The notes beneath the pieces were generated by a model that was given only the letters and a program-made list of their open reading frames with translations, was not told the DNA's origin and did no database searches. Shown in pieces: positions 1 through 6,037 of a stretch of DNA of 9,473 nucleotides (positions within the stretch are counted from its first letter, which is position 1; every line of letters begins with the position of its first letter). The position numbers were made by a program, and so were the translations under genes. This DNA comes from Actinomycetota bacterium (GTDB lineage Bacteria; Actinomycetota; Actinomycetes; Nanopelagicales; Nanopelagicaceae): NCBI GenBank assembly GCA_027731885.1, contig JAQCAO010000052.1, positions 1 through 9,473 of the forward strand. The letters are read 5' to 3'.

Positions 1-1
1 T

Positions 2-268
2 TGGCCAGACCACAAGGTTAGCTCTACCGCTATTTACTCGGTCATCGCTCTCGGATTTTTCTCGACAGGTATCGCCTTCGCAGTTTTCTTCACCGTAATG
101 GCCGAGATCGGGCCAACGCGAGCATCCCTTGTTACATATATGAATACTGCATTTGCCGTTGTACTAGGAGTCTTAATCCTGAGCGAGCCATTAACTATCG
201 GAATCGCTGTTGGGTTGCCGCTCGTACTAATTGGCTCTTATCTCGCCAGTCGTAAAGTCAACGCTTAA
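2..268 (+). CDS. EamA/DMT-family membrane transporter, C-terminal part (5' truncated by window)
   Basis: Reading from base 2, 88 codons stay open to a TAA at 266-268; the start lies upstream of the window. The fragment is hydrophobic with about three membrane segments. It carries the pattern of the last repeat of EamA (drug/metabolite transporter) proteins: a G-F-F-S-T-G-I-A-F-A helix, then F-F-T-V-M-A, then I-G-P-T-R-A-S-L-V-T-Y-M-N and a helix ending in L-I-L-S-E-P-L-T. A last hydrophobic helix and a short basic tail (S-R-K-V-N-A) follow. Family members export or import small metabolites such as amino acids, but the substrate cannot be told from this fragment. Its stop codon is separated from the convergent era stop by one base. 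Family assignment is fairly secure; no specific gene name is justified. Confidence 0.85.
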   Translation, partial: WPDHKVSSTAIYSVIALGFFSTGIAFAVFFTVMAEIGPTRASLVTYMNTAFAVVLGVLILSEPLTIGIAVGLPLVLIGSYLASRKVNA

Positions 269-269
269 T

Positions 270-1187
270 TTAATTCTCGCCAAATCCTAAACGCTGCAAT
301 AGTTTTGGATCGCGTTGCCATTCTTTGGAAACTTTAACGTGCAATCCTAGGAAAATTCGCGCACCAAGTTCGCGTTCGATATCGGCACGGGCGCGCATGC
401 CAATATCTTTGAGTCTTTCACCTTTATGGCCCAAGATGATGCCAGTCTGAGAATCTCGCTCGACGTGAATTGTTGCGTGGATATCAAAGAAGGGGCGCGA
501 ACCGGTCTTCTCGCGCTCTGACATCTCATCGATAGTTACCATAATTGAATGTGGAAGTTCTTCGCGCGCATCGCGCATCGCAGCTTCGCGAATCAACTCA
601 CAGATCAATTGATCTTGCCCTTGATCACTCGTCATATCTTCTGGGTAGAAAGCAGGACCAATCGGCAGGGTCTTACCAATTAAGTTGGCCAATAAATCAA
701 TCTGTGAATGAATAGCAGCAGAGACCGGAACAATCTCATCCCAAGTAAAGCCTTTAGCTAAATCATTGATAACGGCAAGACGTAGCGCTAACTTCTCTTT
801 GGAAATTAGATCAGTCTTTGTAACCAAGGCAAATTTCTTGGCGCGGGGATGCTTGGCAATTTCTTGCGCTAAGAAAATATCGCCAGAGCCAGAAGTCTCA
901 TCGGCTGGCAGGCACATCAGCACGACATCTACCGAATCCAAACTCTCGCCGACTACCGCATTTAGGCGATGGCCCAATAAAGTCTTTGGCTTATGGATAC
1001 CAGGAGTATCAACAAGCACTGCTTGAAAAGTTGATTGATTTACTATGCCACGAATGGCATGGCGGGTGGTATTTGGATGCGGCGATGTAATTGCAATCTT
1101 GCTTCCGACTAAGGCGTTGATGAGAGTTGATTTTCCAGTATTTGGGCGTCCGACAATCGCGACGAAACCAGACCGGAATTCACTCAT
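270..1187 (-). CDS. era: GTPase Era, ribosome small-subunit assembly
   Basis: A 305-aa protein of typical Era length. The N-terminal GTPase domain shows the P-loop G-R-P-N-T-G-K-S (residues 13-20), the switch I region ending T-T-R (40-42), D-T-P-G (60-63) and V-S-A (155-157). The G4 motif is T-K-T-D (123-126) instead of the usual N-K-x-D, a variant I recall as common in actinobacterial Era. A linker R-E-E-L-P-H-S (208-214) leads to a C-terminal KH domain with its G-H-K-G loop (253-256) and the closing V-K-V-S-K-x-W. Era binds the 3' end of 16S rRNA through the KH domain and checks 30S maturation. It starts with ATG at 1187 behind a weak purine-rich GAGAGAA. It lies 32 bases downstream of dprA on the same strand and probably shares its transcript. 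The end is convergent with the transporter fragment. Confidence 0.96.
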   Translation of the reverse strand: MSEFRSGFVAIVGRPNTGKSTLINALVGSKIAITSPHPNTTRHAIRGIVNQSTFQAVLVDTPGIHKPKTLLGHRLNAVVGESLDSVDVVLMCLPADETSGSGDIFLAQEIAKHPRAKKFALVTKTDLISKEKLALRLAVINDLAKGFTWDEIVPVSAAIHSQIDLLANLIGKTLPIGPAFYPEDMTSDQGQDQLICELIREAAMRDAREELPHSIMVTIDEMSEREKTGSRPFFDIHATIHVERDSQTGIILGHKGERLKDIGMRARADIERELGARIFLGLHVKVSKEWQRDPKLLQRLGFGEN

Positions 1188-1219
1188 ACACTTATTCTCT
1201 CACTTAGCGCACCCTTTAC

Positions 1220-2077
1220 CTAAAGCGCGCTAACGAGTTCGATCGCATCTGATACCGATGTAACAATCTCTGCCGCACGTTCACCAATTAATCGGTGGCA
1301 GCCCTCAGATGTTGGCGCATTAATCGGCCCTGGTATCGCCATTACCGGGCGCATTAGCTCTGCCGCATCGCGCGCTGTGCGCAAAGAGCCAGAACGAAAG
1401 GCGGCTTCCACAACCAAGGTGGCTTGTGAAAGTGCGGCGATAATTCGATTGCGCGCTAGAAAACGCGAAGGTATAGCGTGCGCTCCCGGCAGAACTTCTG
1501 AAACTAGCGCGCCATTTTCCGAAATCTCCGCGAAGAGCCGGGCATTACCCGCGGGATATGCCACATCGATGCCAGCAGCAAGGACTGCAATTGTGCGACC
1601 TTCAGCAATTAACGCTCCCTTATGAGCTGCTGAATCAATGCCGTATGCACCGCCACTTACGATGCTCCATTCGCGATCTATGAAGCCGGCAGCGAAGTCG
1701 CCCGCGATACGAACTCCATATGGAGTGGGATTACGGGTTCCGACAATTGCAAGTGATCGATCCGAAAGAGATGAGATATCTCCTTTAACGACTAAACCAA
1801 TTGGAATTGCCTGTAAATCATTTAACGCTGTGGGCCATTCTGAGGATTCTGGGGTCAAAAATTTGGGCTCTGTTTTTTCTAGAGAGCCCAACAATTCGCT
1901 TACCTTGGTAGCTTGAAGATTGGCAATCAACTTCTCAAATTTGATCTGATCGTATACCCGCTTTAACAATTTTTCGTGCACAACAAGTGCCCCAAGTTCA
2001 GTTATTTGATTACTCCAAAAGGTGTGGCCACCTTCAATATTTGCAAAGAGGGCTAGACGAGCCTCAAACTCATTCAA
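1220..2077 (-). CDS. dprA: DNA-processing protein DprA (RecA loader)
   Basis: A 285-aa protein with the DprA/Smf Rossmann-like fold. It shows G-T-R-N-P-T-P-Y-G (113-121), S-G-G-A-Y-G-I-D (141-148), A-V-L-A-A-G-I-D-V-A-Y-P (164-175) and A-R-N-R-I-I-A-A-L-S (208-217), with R-S-G-S-L-R-T-A at 228-235. DprA binds incoming single-stranded DNA and loads RecA during natural transformation. About 110 poorly conserved residues precede the fold. The protein ends soon after it, so the C-terminal winged-helix domain of longer DprA proteins is absent. The start is TTG at 2077. The TTG overlaps the TGA that ends the full-length comM frame (T-T-G-A), and an AAGGA Shine-Dalgarno sits 8 bases upstream (2086-2090). 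There is no better in-frame ATG. This arrangement indicates translational coupling to comM. Confidence 0.94.
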   Translation of the reverse strand: MNEFEARLALFANIEGGHTFWSNQITELGALVVHEKLLKRVYDQIKFEKLIANLQATKVSELLGSLEKTEPKFLTPESSEWPTALNDLQAIPIGLVVKGDISSLSDRSLAIVGTRNPTPYGVRIAGDFAAGFIDREWSIVSGGAYGIDSAAHKGALIAEGRTIAVLAAGIDVAYPAGNARLFAEISENGALVSEVLPGAHAIPSRFLARNRIIAALSQATLVVEAAFRSGSLRTARDAAELMRPVMAIPGPINAPTSEGCHRLIGERAAEIVTSVSDAIELVSAL

Positions 2078-2301
2078 ATCTCAGATCCTTCACGCATCCG
2101 ATGAGCCAGTATTACATCAGCTAACTGTGGAATTGCGTTTCCATTTAAATCGGCCAAAGTCCACGCCAAGCGGATGATTTTATGAAGGCCTCTTGCGGTC
2201 AGCCGCTCCTTATCTAACTCATCGTGTAGAAAGTTCATGGCAGTGCGCTCTGGTTTATATGTTGTGCGAAGCGCACGTGAAGGTATTTCAGAATTTAACG
2301 A
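2074..2301 (-). pseudogene. comM: In-frame C-terminal remainder of comM beyond the premature TGA
   Basis: After the TGA at 2304-2302 the comM frame stays open for 75 codons and ends with TGA at 2076-2074. The peptide matches the Mg-chelatase C-terminal domain as I know it from actinobacterial ComM: L-N-S-E-I-P-S-R-A-L-R, then L-T-A-R-G-L-H-K-I-I-R-L-A-W-T-L-A-D-L, and a final A-H-R-M-R. There is no frameshift and no second internal stop, so the interruption is a single codon. The distal TGA overlaps the dprA TTG start, the coupling expected of an intact gene. An internal ATG at 2238 exists but has no visible ribosome binding site, so separate translation is unlikely. I read this as the true 3' part of comM, cut off by a recent mutation or a sequence error. 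Confidence 0.85.
2086..2090 (-). promoter_or_regulatory. Ribosome binding site of dprA
   Basis: Minus-strand AAGGA with an 8-base spacer to the TTG start at 2077. It decides the unusual TTG start, since no alternative in-frame ATG lies nearby. It is inside the last codons of the full-length comM frame, so ribosomes finishing ComM would be well placed to start DprA. Confidence 0.65.
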
Positions 2302-3594
2302 TCAAGGCTCTGCAATAAATCTCGCCTCAGCTTTTCCGCGTGCGCGCAATACTCGCTCAGCGATTACTGAGCTTGGCTCACCGAGTTCAGTCTGGGCCAT
2401 TTCTACCCGTGTCACTGGTTCGACTTGTACTCGCATATCTATGCGATCCATTAAAGGTCCAGATAACTTTCCTAAGTAACGCCGAACTTGCTGCGAAGAA
2501 CAGGTGCAAGCCCTGCCTCGACCTGAGTATTTTCCACAGGGACAAGGATTGGCGGCGAGAATTAATAGAAACTGTGCGGGAAAGGTGAGGCTTCCAACGC
2601 TTCTTGCAATTGTGACCGTCCCTGATTCGAGAGGTTGTCGCAACGCATCCAAAACTCCGCTGGCACACTCGGGTGCTTCATCGATAAATAGAACTCCGTG
2701 ATGGGCTAGTGAACAAGCGCCAGGTTTAATCGCCGATGATCCACCACCCACCATCGCCACTCGAGTTGCGCTGTGATGAGGTGAAACTATCGGCGCCAAA
2801 CGCGACATCGGAGATCGATTGCCGAGTGTTCCCGCAATTGAATGCACCGCGGTAACTTCGAGGGCTTGTTCAATATTTAGCGCAGGTAAGATCGATGGCA
2901 ATCGCGTTGCAATCATCGTCTTGCCGGCACCTGGTGGGCCGATTAAAAGTAAGTGGTGTCCCCCACTCGCGGCTACCTCTGCGGCAAAGCGCGCTGCGCT
3001 CTGACCTGCCACATCTGCAAAATCTGGTTGGTTTAGATTCTCTGACAGAATTAATTCAAGTTGTGGTGCAATTGCGATTTCGCCAGTACGTAGAAAATGT
3101 AGAATCTCATTTAGCGATGAGAAACCAATTACCTTCATCTGTGTCATAAGCGATGCTTCAGCGAAATTTTCTTGTGGAACCAGCGCACGTGTTACGCCGG
3201 CTTTATAGGCGGCGATAAGCGCAGGTAAAACACCGCGTACCGCACGAATCTTTCCATCCAGGGCAAGTTCACCTAATACCAGTACTCCATCGAGCGGTTC
3301 TTGGGGTAGCGCCTGCTGCGCAATCAATATCGCAAGTGCGATTGATAGATCAAAACTTGAACCACTTTTGGGAAGCCATGCCGGGGAGAGTGAAACAGTG
3401 ACTTTGCGATTAGGCCAACTCTCAGCGCTATTGATTAACGCGGCGCGTACGCGATCACGTGATTCATTGAGAGCGGCATCAGGCAGCCCCAACAGCGAGT
3501 ACATAGGAATTCCATCTGCAATATCTACTTCTACCGTGACGACAGCGCCATCTAAACCAAGTAAGGCAACGCTCTGGGTAATGCCTAAAGTCAC
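2302..3594 (-). CDS. comM: ComM/YifB Mg-chelatase-like AAA+ helicase, interrupted by an in-frame TGA after 430 residues
   Basis: ComM is a hexameric AAA+ helicase that drives branch migration when transformed DNA is integrated; relatives are named YifB or Mg-chelatase subunit D/I family protein. The N-terminal ChlI/Lon-like domain spans about residues 1-170. The AAA+ domain has Walker A G-P-P-G-A-G-K-T (219-226), Walker B V-L-F-I-D-E (301-306), the four-cysteine cluster C351, C353, C363, C365, and a conserved arginine in M-D-R-I-D (384). The start is GTG at 3594, overlapping the yraN TGA (GTGA), with a weak GGTGG upstream. Translation meets TGA at 2302-2304, whereas the family is about 500 residues long. 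The same frame then continues with recognisable ComM C-terminal sequence to 2074 (separate entry). Read through, the gene would be 506 codons, a normal length. The 430-residue product would lack the Mg-chelatase C-terminal domain, so it may be non-functional unless the stop is an error or is read through. Confidence 0.93.
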   Translation of the reverse strand: MTLGITQSVALLGLDGAVVTVEVDIADGIPMYSLLGLPDAALNESRDRVRAALINSAESWPNRKVTVSLSPAWLPKSGSSFDLSIALAILIAQQALPQEPLDGVLVLGELALDGKIRAVRGVLPALIAAYKAGVTRALVPQENFAEASLMTQMKVIGFSSLNEILHFLRTGEIAIAPQLELILSENLNQPDFADVAGQSAARFAAEVAASGGHHLLLIGPPGAGKTMIATRLPSILPALNIEQALEVTAVHSIAGTLGNRSPMSRLAPIVSPHHSATRVAMVGGGSSAIKPGACSLAHHGVLFIDEAPECASGVLDALRQPLESGTVTIARSVGSLTFPAQFLLILAANPCPCGKYSGRGRACTCSSQQVRRYLGKLSGPLMDRIDMRVQVEPVTRVEMAQTELGEPSSVIAERVLRARGKAEARFIAEP

Positions 3595-3968
3595 AGTAAG
3601 CCACCGCGATACTCAAGTGAATGCGAGCCATCAGCATTTATCAAGACTGCGGCGACATCAATTGCATAATCACTGCCAAGACAGGAGTGAGTTGCCAGCC
3701 AGGCCAGGGCTAATCGTTGCATCCGGTGGGCCTTCTCTTTATTGATCGCCTCAAAGGGGTGGCCAAAAGCGAGCGAAGATCGCGTCTTTACTTCAATGAA
3801 GTGAAATACACCATCTTCACCTAGCGAGATCAGATCAATCTCACCTTCACGAATACGCCAATTGCGTTCGAGGATTTCATCACCGCGGGCGGTTACAAAG
3901 TGCGCCGTCGCATCTTCACCAAAAGCCCCGAGTAATTGATTACTTCGCTTTCTGCCACCCTGATTCAT
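3591..3968 (-). CDS. yraN: UPF0102/YraN family nuclease-like protein
   Basis: A 125-aa protein of the usual YraN length. The family signature is clear: G-A-F-G-E-D-A-T-A near the N terminus (14-22), R-N-W-R (35-38), G-E-I-D-L-I (42-47) and F-I-E-V-K-T-R (57-63). D45, E59 and K61 match the D...E-x-K arrangement of the PD-(D/E)xK nuclease fold, so a DNA endonuclease-type role is inferred; the cellular substrate is not established by sequence. It starts with ATG at 3968 without an obvious Shine-Dalgarno; an in-frame TAG only eleven codons upstream limits any extension. The gene stops with TGA inside the GTGA that starts comM, so the two are probably co-translated. Its conserved position beside comM and dprA suggests work on DNA recombination intermediates. 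Confidence 0.92.
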   Translation of the reverse strand: MNQGGRKRSNQLLGAFGEDATAHFVTARGDEILERNWRIREGEIDLISLGEDGVFHFIEVKTRSSLAFGHPFEAINKEKAHRMQRLALAWLATHSCLGSDYAIDVAAVLINADGSHSLEYRGGLL

Positions 3969-4032
3969 GGCACGCAGATTAGATCGCCACAGCGGCTGCT
4001 ATCTGGGTGGCCCCTTTACTTGTGGGTAATTT

Positions 4033-4635
4033 TCAAAGTAGCGCTGCGATATTGGCAAAGGAACGGCGGTGTTCTATACACGGACCGTTTACTTGCAACG
4101 CTTCAGTGTGGGCTTTAGTGATATAGCCCTTATGTTTGGCGAAGGAATATTGTGGAAATTCTCTCTCTAATTCGCGCATTATGCGATCACGAGTAACTTT
4201 GGCAATTATTGATGCGGCACTGATGCAAGTTACTACTTGGTCGCCTTTCCACACTGCGACGTTCGGAGTTGCCAGACCTTCAATTGCGTAACCATCGGTC
4301 AAGACATAACTTGGTGTAATTGCTAAACCCTGCACCGCTCGCCGCATGCCATCGAGATTGGCCGCATGTACGCCGCGTTGGTCAACTTCTGCCGCAGGAA
4401 CAATAATTACACTAACGGCCAGCGCTGTATTTGTTACCAAATCAAAGAGTTTTTCTCGTTCCGCCTCTGATACATCTTTGGAATCTCTTACTTGGGCTAG
4501 TTCTGGAGCAAAGGGATCGGCTAACACAACTGCGGCAATCACAAGTGGACCAGCACACGCACCGCGCCCGGCTTCATCAACGCCGGCTAGTGGAGTTATT
4601 CCTGCATCAATAAGTAGCGACTCGATTACCTTCAT
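4033..4635 (-). CDS. rnhB: Ribonuclease HII
   Basis: A 200-aa enzyme that cleaves the RNA strand of RNA-DNA hybrids and starts removal of single ribonucleotides left in DNA. The motif G-V-D-E-A-G-R-G (18-25) supplies catalytic D20 and E21. D114 in T-D-G-Y and D132 in K-G-D complete the four-acid metal site. Also present are D-S-K (51-53), S-A-A-S-I-I-A-K-V-T-R-D (139-150), the H-K-G-Y segment and the closing H-R-R-S-F. Length and motifs are complete. It starts with ATG at 4635, 18 bases after the lepB stop, with no strong ribosome binding site. It ends with TGA, followed by 64 bases before yraN. As I recall it, a DUF2469 gene lies between rnhB and yraN in mycobacteria and related species; it is absent here. 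Confidence 0.96.
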   Translation of the reverse strand: MKVIESLLIDAGITPLAGVDEAGRGACAGPLVIAAVVLADPFAPELAQVRDSKDVSEAEREKLFDLVTNTALAVSVIIVPAAEVDQRGVHAANLDGMRRAVQGLAITPSYVLTDGYAIEGLATPNVAVWKGDQVVTCISAASIIAKVTRDRIMRELEREFPQYSFAKHKGYITKAHTEALQVNGPCIEHRRSFANIAALL

Positions 4636-4653
4636 ACGCTGACTCTGCAGGAT

Positions 4654-5307
4654 CTATTTCAAAGATGAGAAGGAATCAACGAAGCTAAGATTTTTAAATG
4701 GCCAAATGATTCCGATTACTTTTCCTGTAACTTTCGAAGTCGGGACCATTCCGTTATTAATATCATCTTGATGAAAACGTGAATCAGAGCTGGCCCCGCG
4801 GTGATCTCCCATGACCCAGAGCTTTCCAGCGGGGACGGTTACATTGAAATTACTTTCACTGGCGACATTTCCGGCAAATATATATGGCTCATCGATTTCT
4901 ATACCGTTGATCATTAGCTTTTTACCTTTTGAACAACACTCAACTTTATCCCCGGCGACTCCGATAACGCGCTTTACCAAATACTGCTTGGCTGGATTTG
5001 GTAATACTCCGACGGCGACTAAGGCATCTTTGACCATTGCTATAACCCGATTCTGGTCTGCTGAATAAGGTTCGGGCAGCCAGTTATCGGGATCACGAAA
5101 GACCACGACATCTCCGCGATTGATTGACTTGCCAATTACTGGGAGTTTATTTACCACAACGCGATCATTTATTTGAAGGGTGTTCTCCATAGATCCAGAA
5201 GGGATAAAGAAGAATTGGACTAAGAAAGTCTTTATGACGATAGATAAAGCGAGCGCAACTACAACGAGAATAGGAAACTCGCGTAATAGCGAGCCCTTAC
5301 GTGGCAT
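4654..5307 (-). CDS. lepB: Signal peptidase I
   Basis: A 217-aa membrane protease that removes signal peptides from exported proteins. A short basic N terminus is followed by one transmembrane segment (about residues 11-34), with the catalytic part outside the membrane. The nucleophile is S39 in I-P-S-G-S-M, and the general-base lysine is K112 in V-K-R-V-I-G. The late box M-G-D-H-R-G-A-S-S-D-S-R is intact. A C-C pair in V-E-C-C-S-K-G lies shortly after the lysine box. It starts with ATG at 5307, 15 bases after rplS, with no good Shine-Dalgarno, and ends with TAG. rplS followed by lepB and rnhB is the normal actinobacterial order. Single-helix architecture and motifs make the call secure. Confidence 0.96.
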   Translation of the reverse strand: MPRKGSLLREFPILVVVALALSIVIKTFLVQFFFIPSGSMENTLQINDRVVVNKLPVIGKSINRGDVVVFRDPDNWLPEPYSADQNRVIAMVKDALVAVGVLPNPAKQYLVKRVIGVAGDKVECCSKGKKLMINGIEIDEPYIFAGNVASESNFNVTVPAGKLWVMGDHRGASSDSRFHQDDINNGMVPTSKVTGKVIGIIWPFKNLSFVDSFSSLK

Positions 5308-5322
5308 CTTAAGAGAAGTTAC

Positions 5323-5850
5323 TTAGTTAGCAGGCTTATCTTGCGTTTCAGACACTACATCTGTACTCGCAGATTCAGCTGGAACCTCTGCCACAACTTC
5401 GACCGCGGCTGCCTCGGACACTGCCACAACTTCGACCGCAGCTGGCTCGGACACAACAACTTCTGCGACAGGAGTAGAGAGAATTCCATCGCCGTAACCT
5501 TCGATGCCATCCCGCTTTTCGCGGATCTTGGCAGCCTTACCGCGCAAGTCGCGGAGGTAGTAAAGCTTGGCGCGACGTACATCGCCCTTCTTTACGAGTT
5601 CGATCTTTTCAATAACTGGTGTGTGCACTGGGAAGGTGCGTTCTACGCCAACGCCGTATGAAACCTTACGGATGGTGAAAGTCTCGCGAACACCATCGCC
5701 TTGGCGACGGATAACAATTCCTTGGAATACCTGGATACGGCTCTTGCTACCTTCGATAACGCGAACGTGGACCTTGAGTTCATCGCCTGCGCGAAATTGT
5801 GGGATGTCCTTGCGAAGTGACTTCGCATCAACGGCATCAAGAATATTCAT
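5323..5850 (-). CDS. rplS: 50S ribosomal protein L19 with acidic, repeat-containing C-terminal tail
   Basis: L19 sits at the interface of the ribosomal subunits. Residues 1 to about 113 are a complete L19: D-I-P-x-F-R-A-G-D near the start, then [27 protein letters not shown], and [16 protein letters not shown]. Ordinary L19 is about 115 residues; this one is 175. The extra 60 residues are rich in Glu, Ala, Val and Ser and include an 11-residue tandem repeat. The start is ATG at 5850, fixed by GAGGA at 5858-5862 and the conserved M-N-I-L-D-A-V-D beginning. The frame is open upstream to 6096, but that part is not L19-like. It is the first gene of the minus-strand block and divergent from sepH. 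Confidence 0.96.
   Translation of the reverse strand: MNILDAVDAKSLRKDIPQFRAGDELKVHVRVIEGSKSRIQVFQGIVIRRQGDGVRETFTIRKVSYGVGVERTFPVHTPVIEKIELVKKGDVRRAKLYYLRDLRGKAAKIREKRDGIEGYGDGILSTPVAEVVVSEPAAVEVVAVSEAAAVEVVAEVPAESASTDVVSETQDKPAN
5389..5454 (-). repeat. Two tandem 33-bp repeats in the rplS tail
   Basis: Copies at 5389-5421 and 5422-5454 differ at 2 of 33 positions. In the rplS frame they encode V-S-E-(A/P)-A-A-V-E-V-V-A (residues 144-154 and 133-143). The unit is a multiple of three, so copy number can vary without breaking the frame. A weaker half-copy (V-A-E-V-V-V-S-E) precedes them in the protein. Confidence 0.9.
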
Positions 5851-5857
5851 CGTTTGG

Positions 5858-5862
5858 TCCTC
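5858..5862 (-). promoter_or_regulatory. Ribosome binding site of rplS
   Basis: Minus-strand GAGGA with a 7-base spacer to the ATG at 5850. It is the clearest Shine-Dalgarno in the window and shows that translation begins at the L19-like methionine, not at the upstream ATG at 6096. Confidence 0.85.
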
Positions 5863-6024
5863 ATCTAGGTAAAGCTCTTTCAAGCTATTTCTTGCTGAAT
5901 ACAGCGCGGCTCTATCTACCGTGCAGACTGCGTATCTTGCCACAGAAGGGGCTCCGAGCGTAAATCGGCTAAATCCCCCGTTCAGCCCAACTCCTTCCTC
6001 ACCTATTTTTTCACCCTTGGCGGG

Positions 6025-6030
6025 TATTCT
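6025..6030 (+). promoter_or_regulatory. Putative -10 element for a leaderless sepH transcript
   Basis: TATTCT fits the actinobacterial TANNNT -10 pattern and ends 7 bases before the sepH ATG at 6038. This is the spacing expected if transcription starts on the A of ATG. No Shine-Dalgarno precedes that ATG. No clear -35 is seen. This is inference from motif and spacing only. Confidence 0.5.
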
Positions 6031-6037
6031 CGCCCAC

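Larger units (their letters stand above)
5851..6037. other. Divergent intergenic region between rplS and sepH
   Basis: These 187 bases are the longest non-coding stretch here and must hold the promoters for the rplS block and for sepH. Open frames cross it on both strands, but they are extensions of rplS and sepH without family-like sequence. On the plus strand a -10-like TATTCT sits just before sepH. On the minus strand I see no convincing -35/-10 pair. A purine-rich stretch (GAGGAAGGAG on the minus strand, about 5991-6000) has no suitable start codon after it. Confidence 0.6.

Noticed and set aside
123..126. T-K-T-D in place of N-K-x-D in Era (protein residues 123-126) as a defect
   Set aside because: I recall this variant as usual in actinobacterial Era, and all other GTPase motifs are intact.
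2302..2304. TGA reassigned to tryptophan genome-wide
   Set aside because: Trp is encoded by TGG throughout, including twice in comM before this site and once after it, and rnhB, yraN and the distal comM end all terminate with TGA.
2237..2479. Plus-strand open frame across the comM break
   Set aside because: It is antisense to conserved comM sequence and has no recognisable protein features.
3969..4032. Transcription terminator after rnhB
   Set aside because: Only a 5-bp stem with a 16-base loop and no following T-run on the minus strand can be drawn.
5389..5454. CRISPR-like or regulatory direct repeats
   Set aside because: The copies are directly adjacent, only two in number, without spacers, and in frame inside rplS.
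5341..5661. Plus-strand open frame with Cys/His/Asp-rich repeats resembling a metal-binding protein
   Set aside because: It is the complement of the rplS tail and its 33-bp repeats; the apparent pattern is produced by the Glu/Ala/Val codons on the other strand.
5921..6037. N-terminal extension of sepH to an ATG at 5921
   Set aside because: The extra 39 residues are low-complexity and unlike SepH, which normally begins at a sequence like that after 6038.
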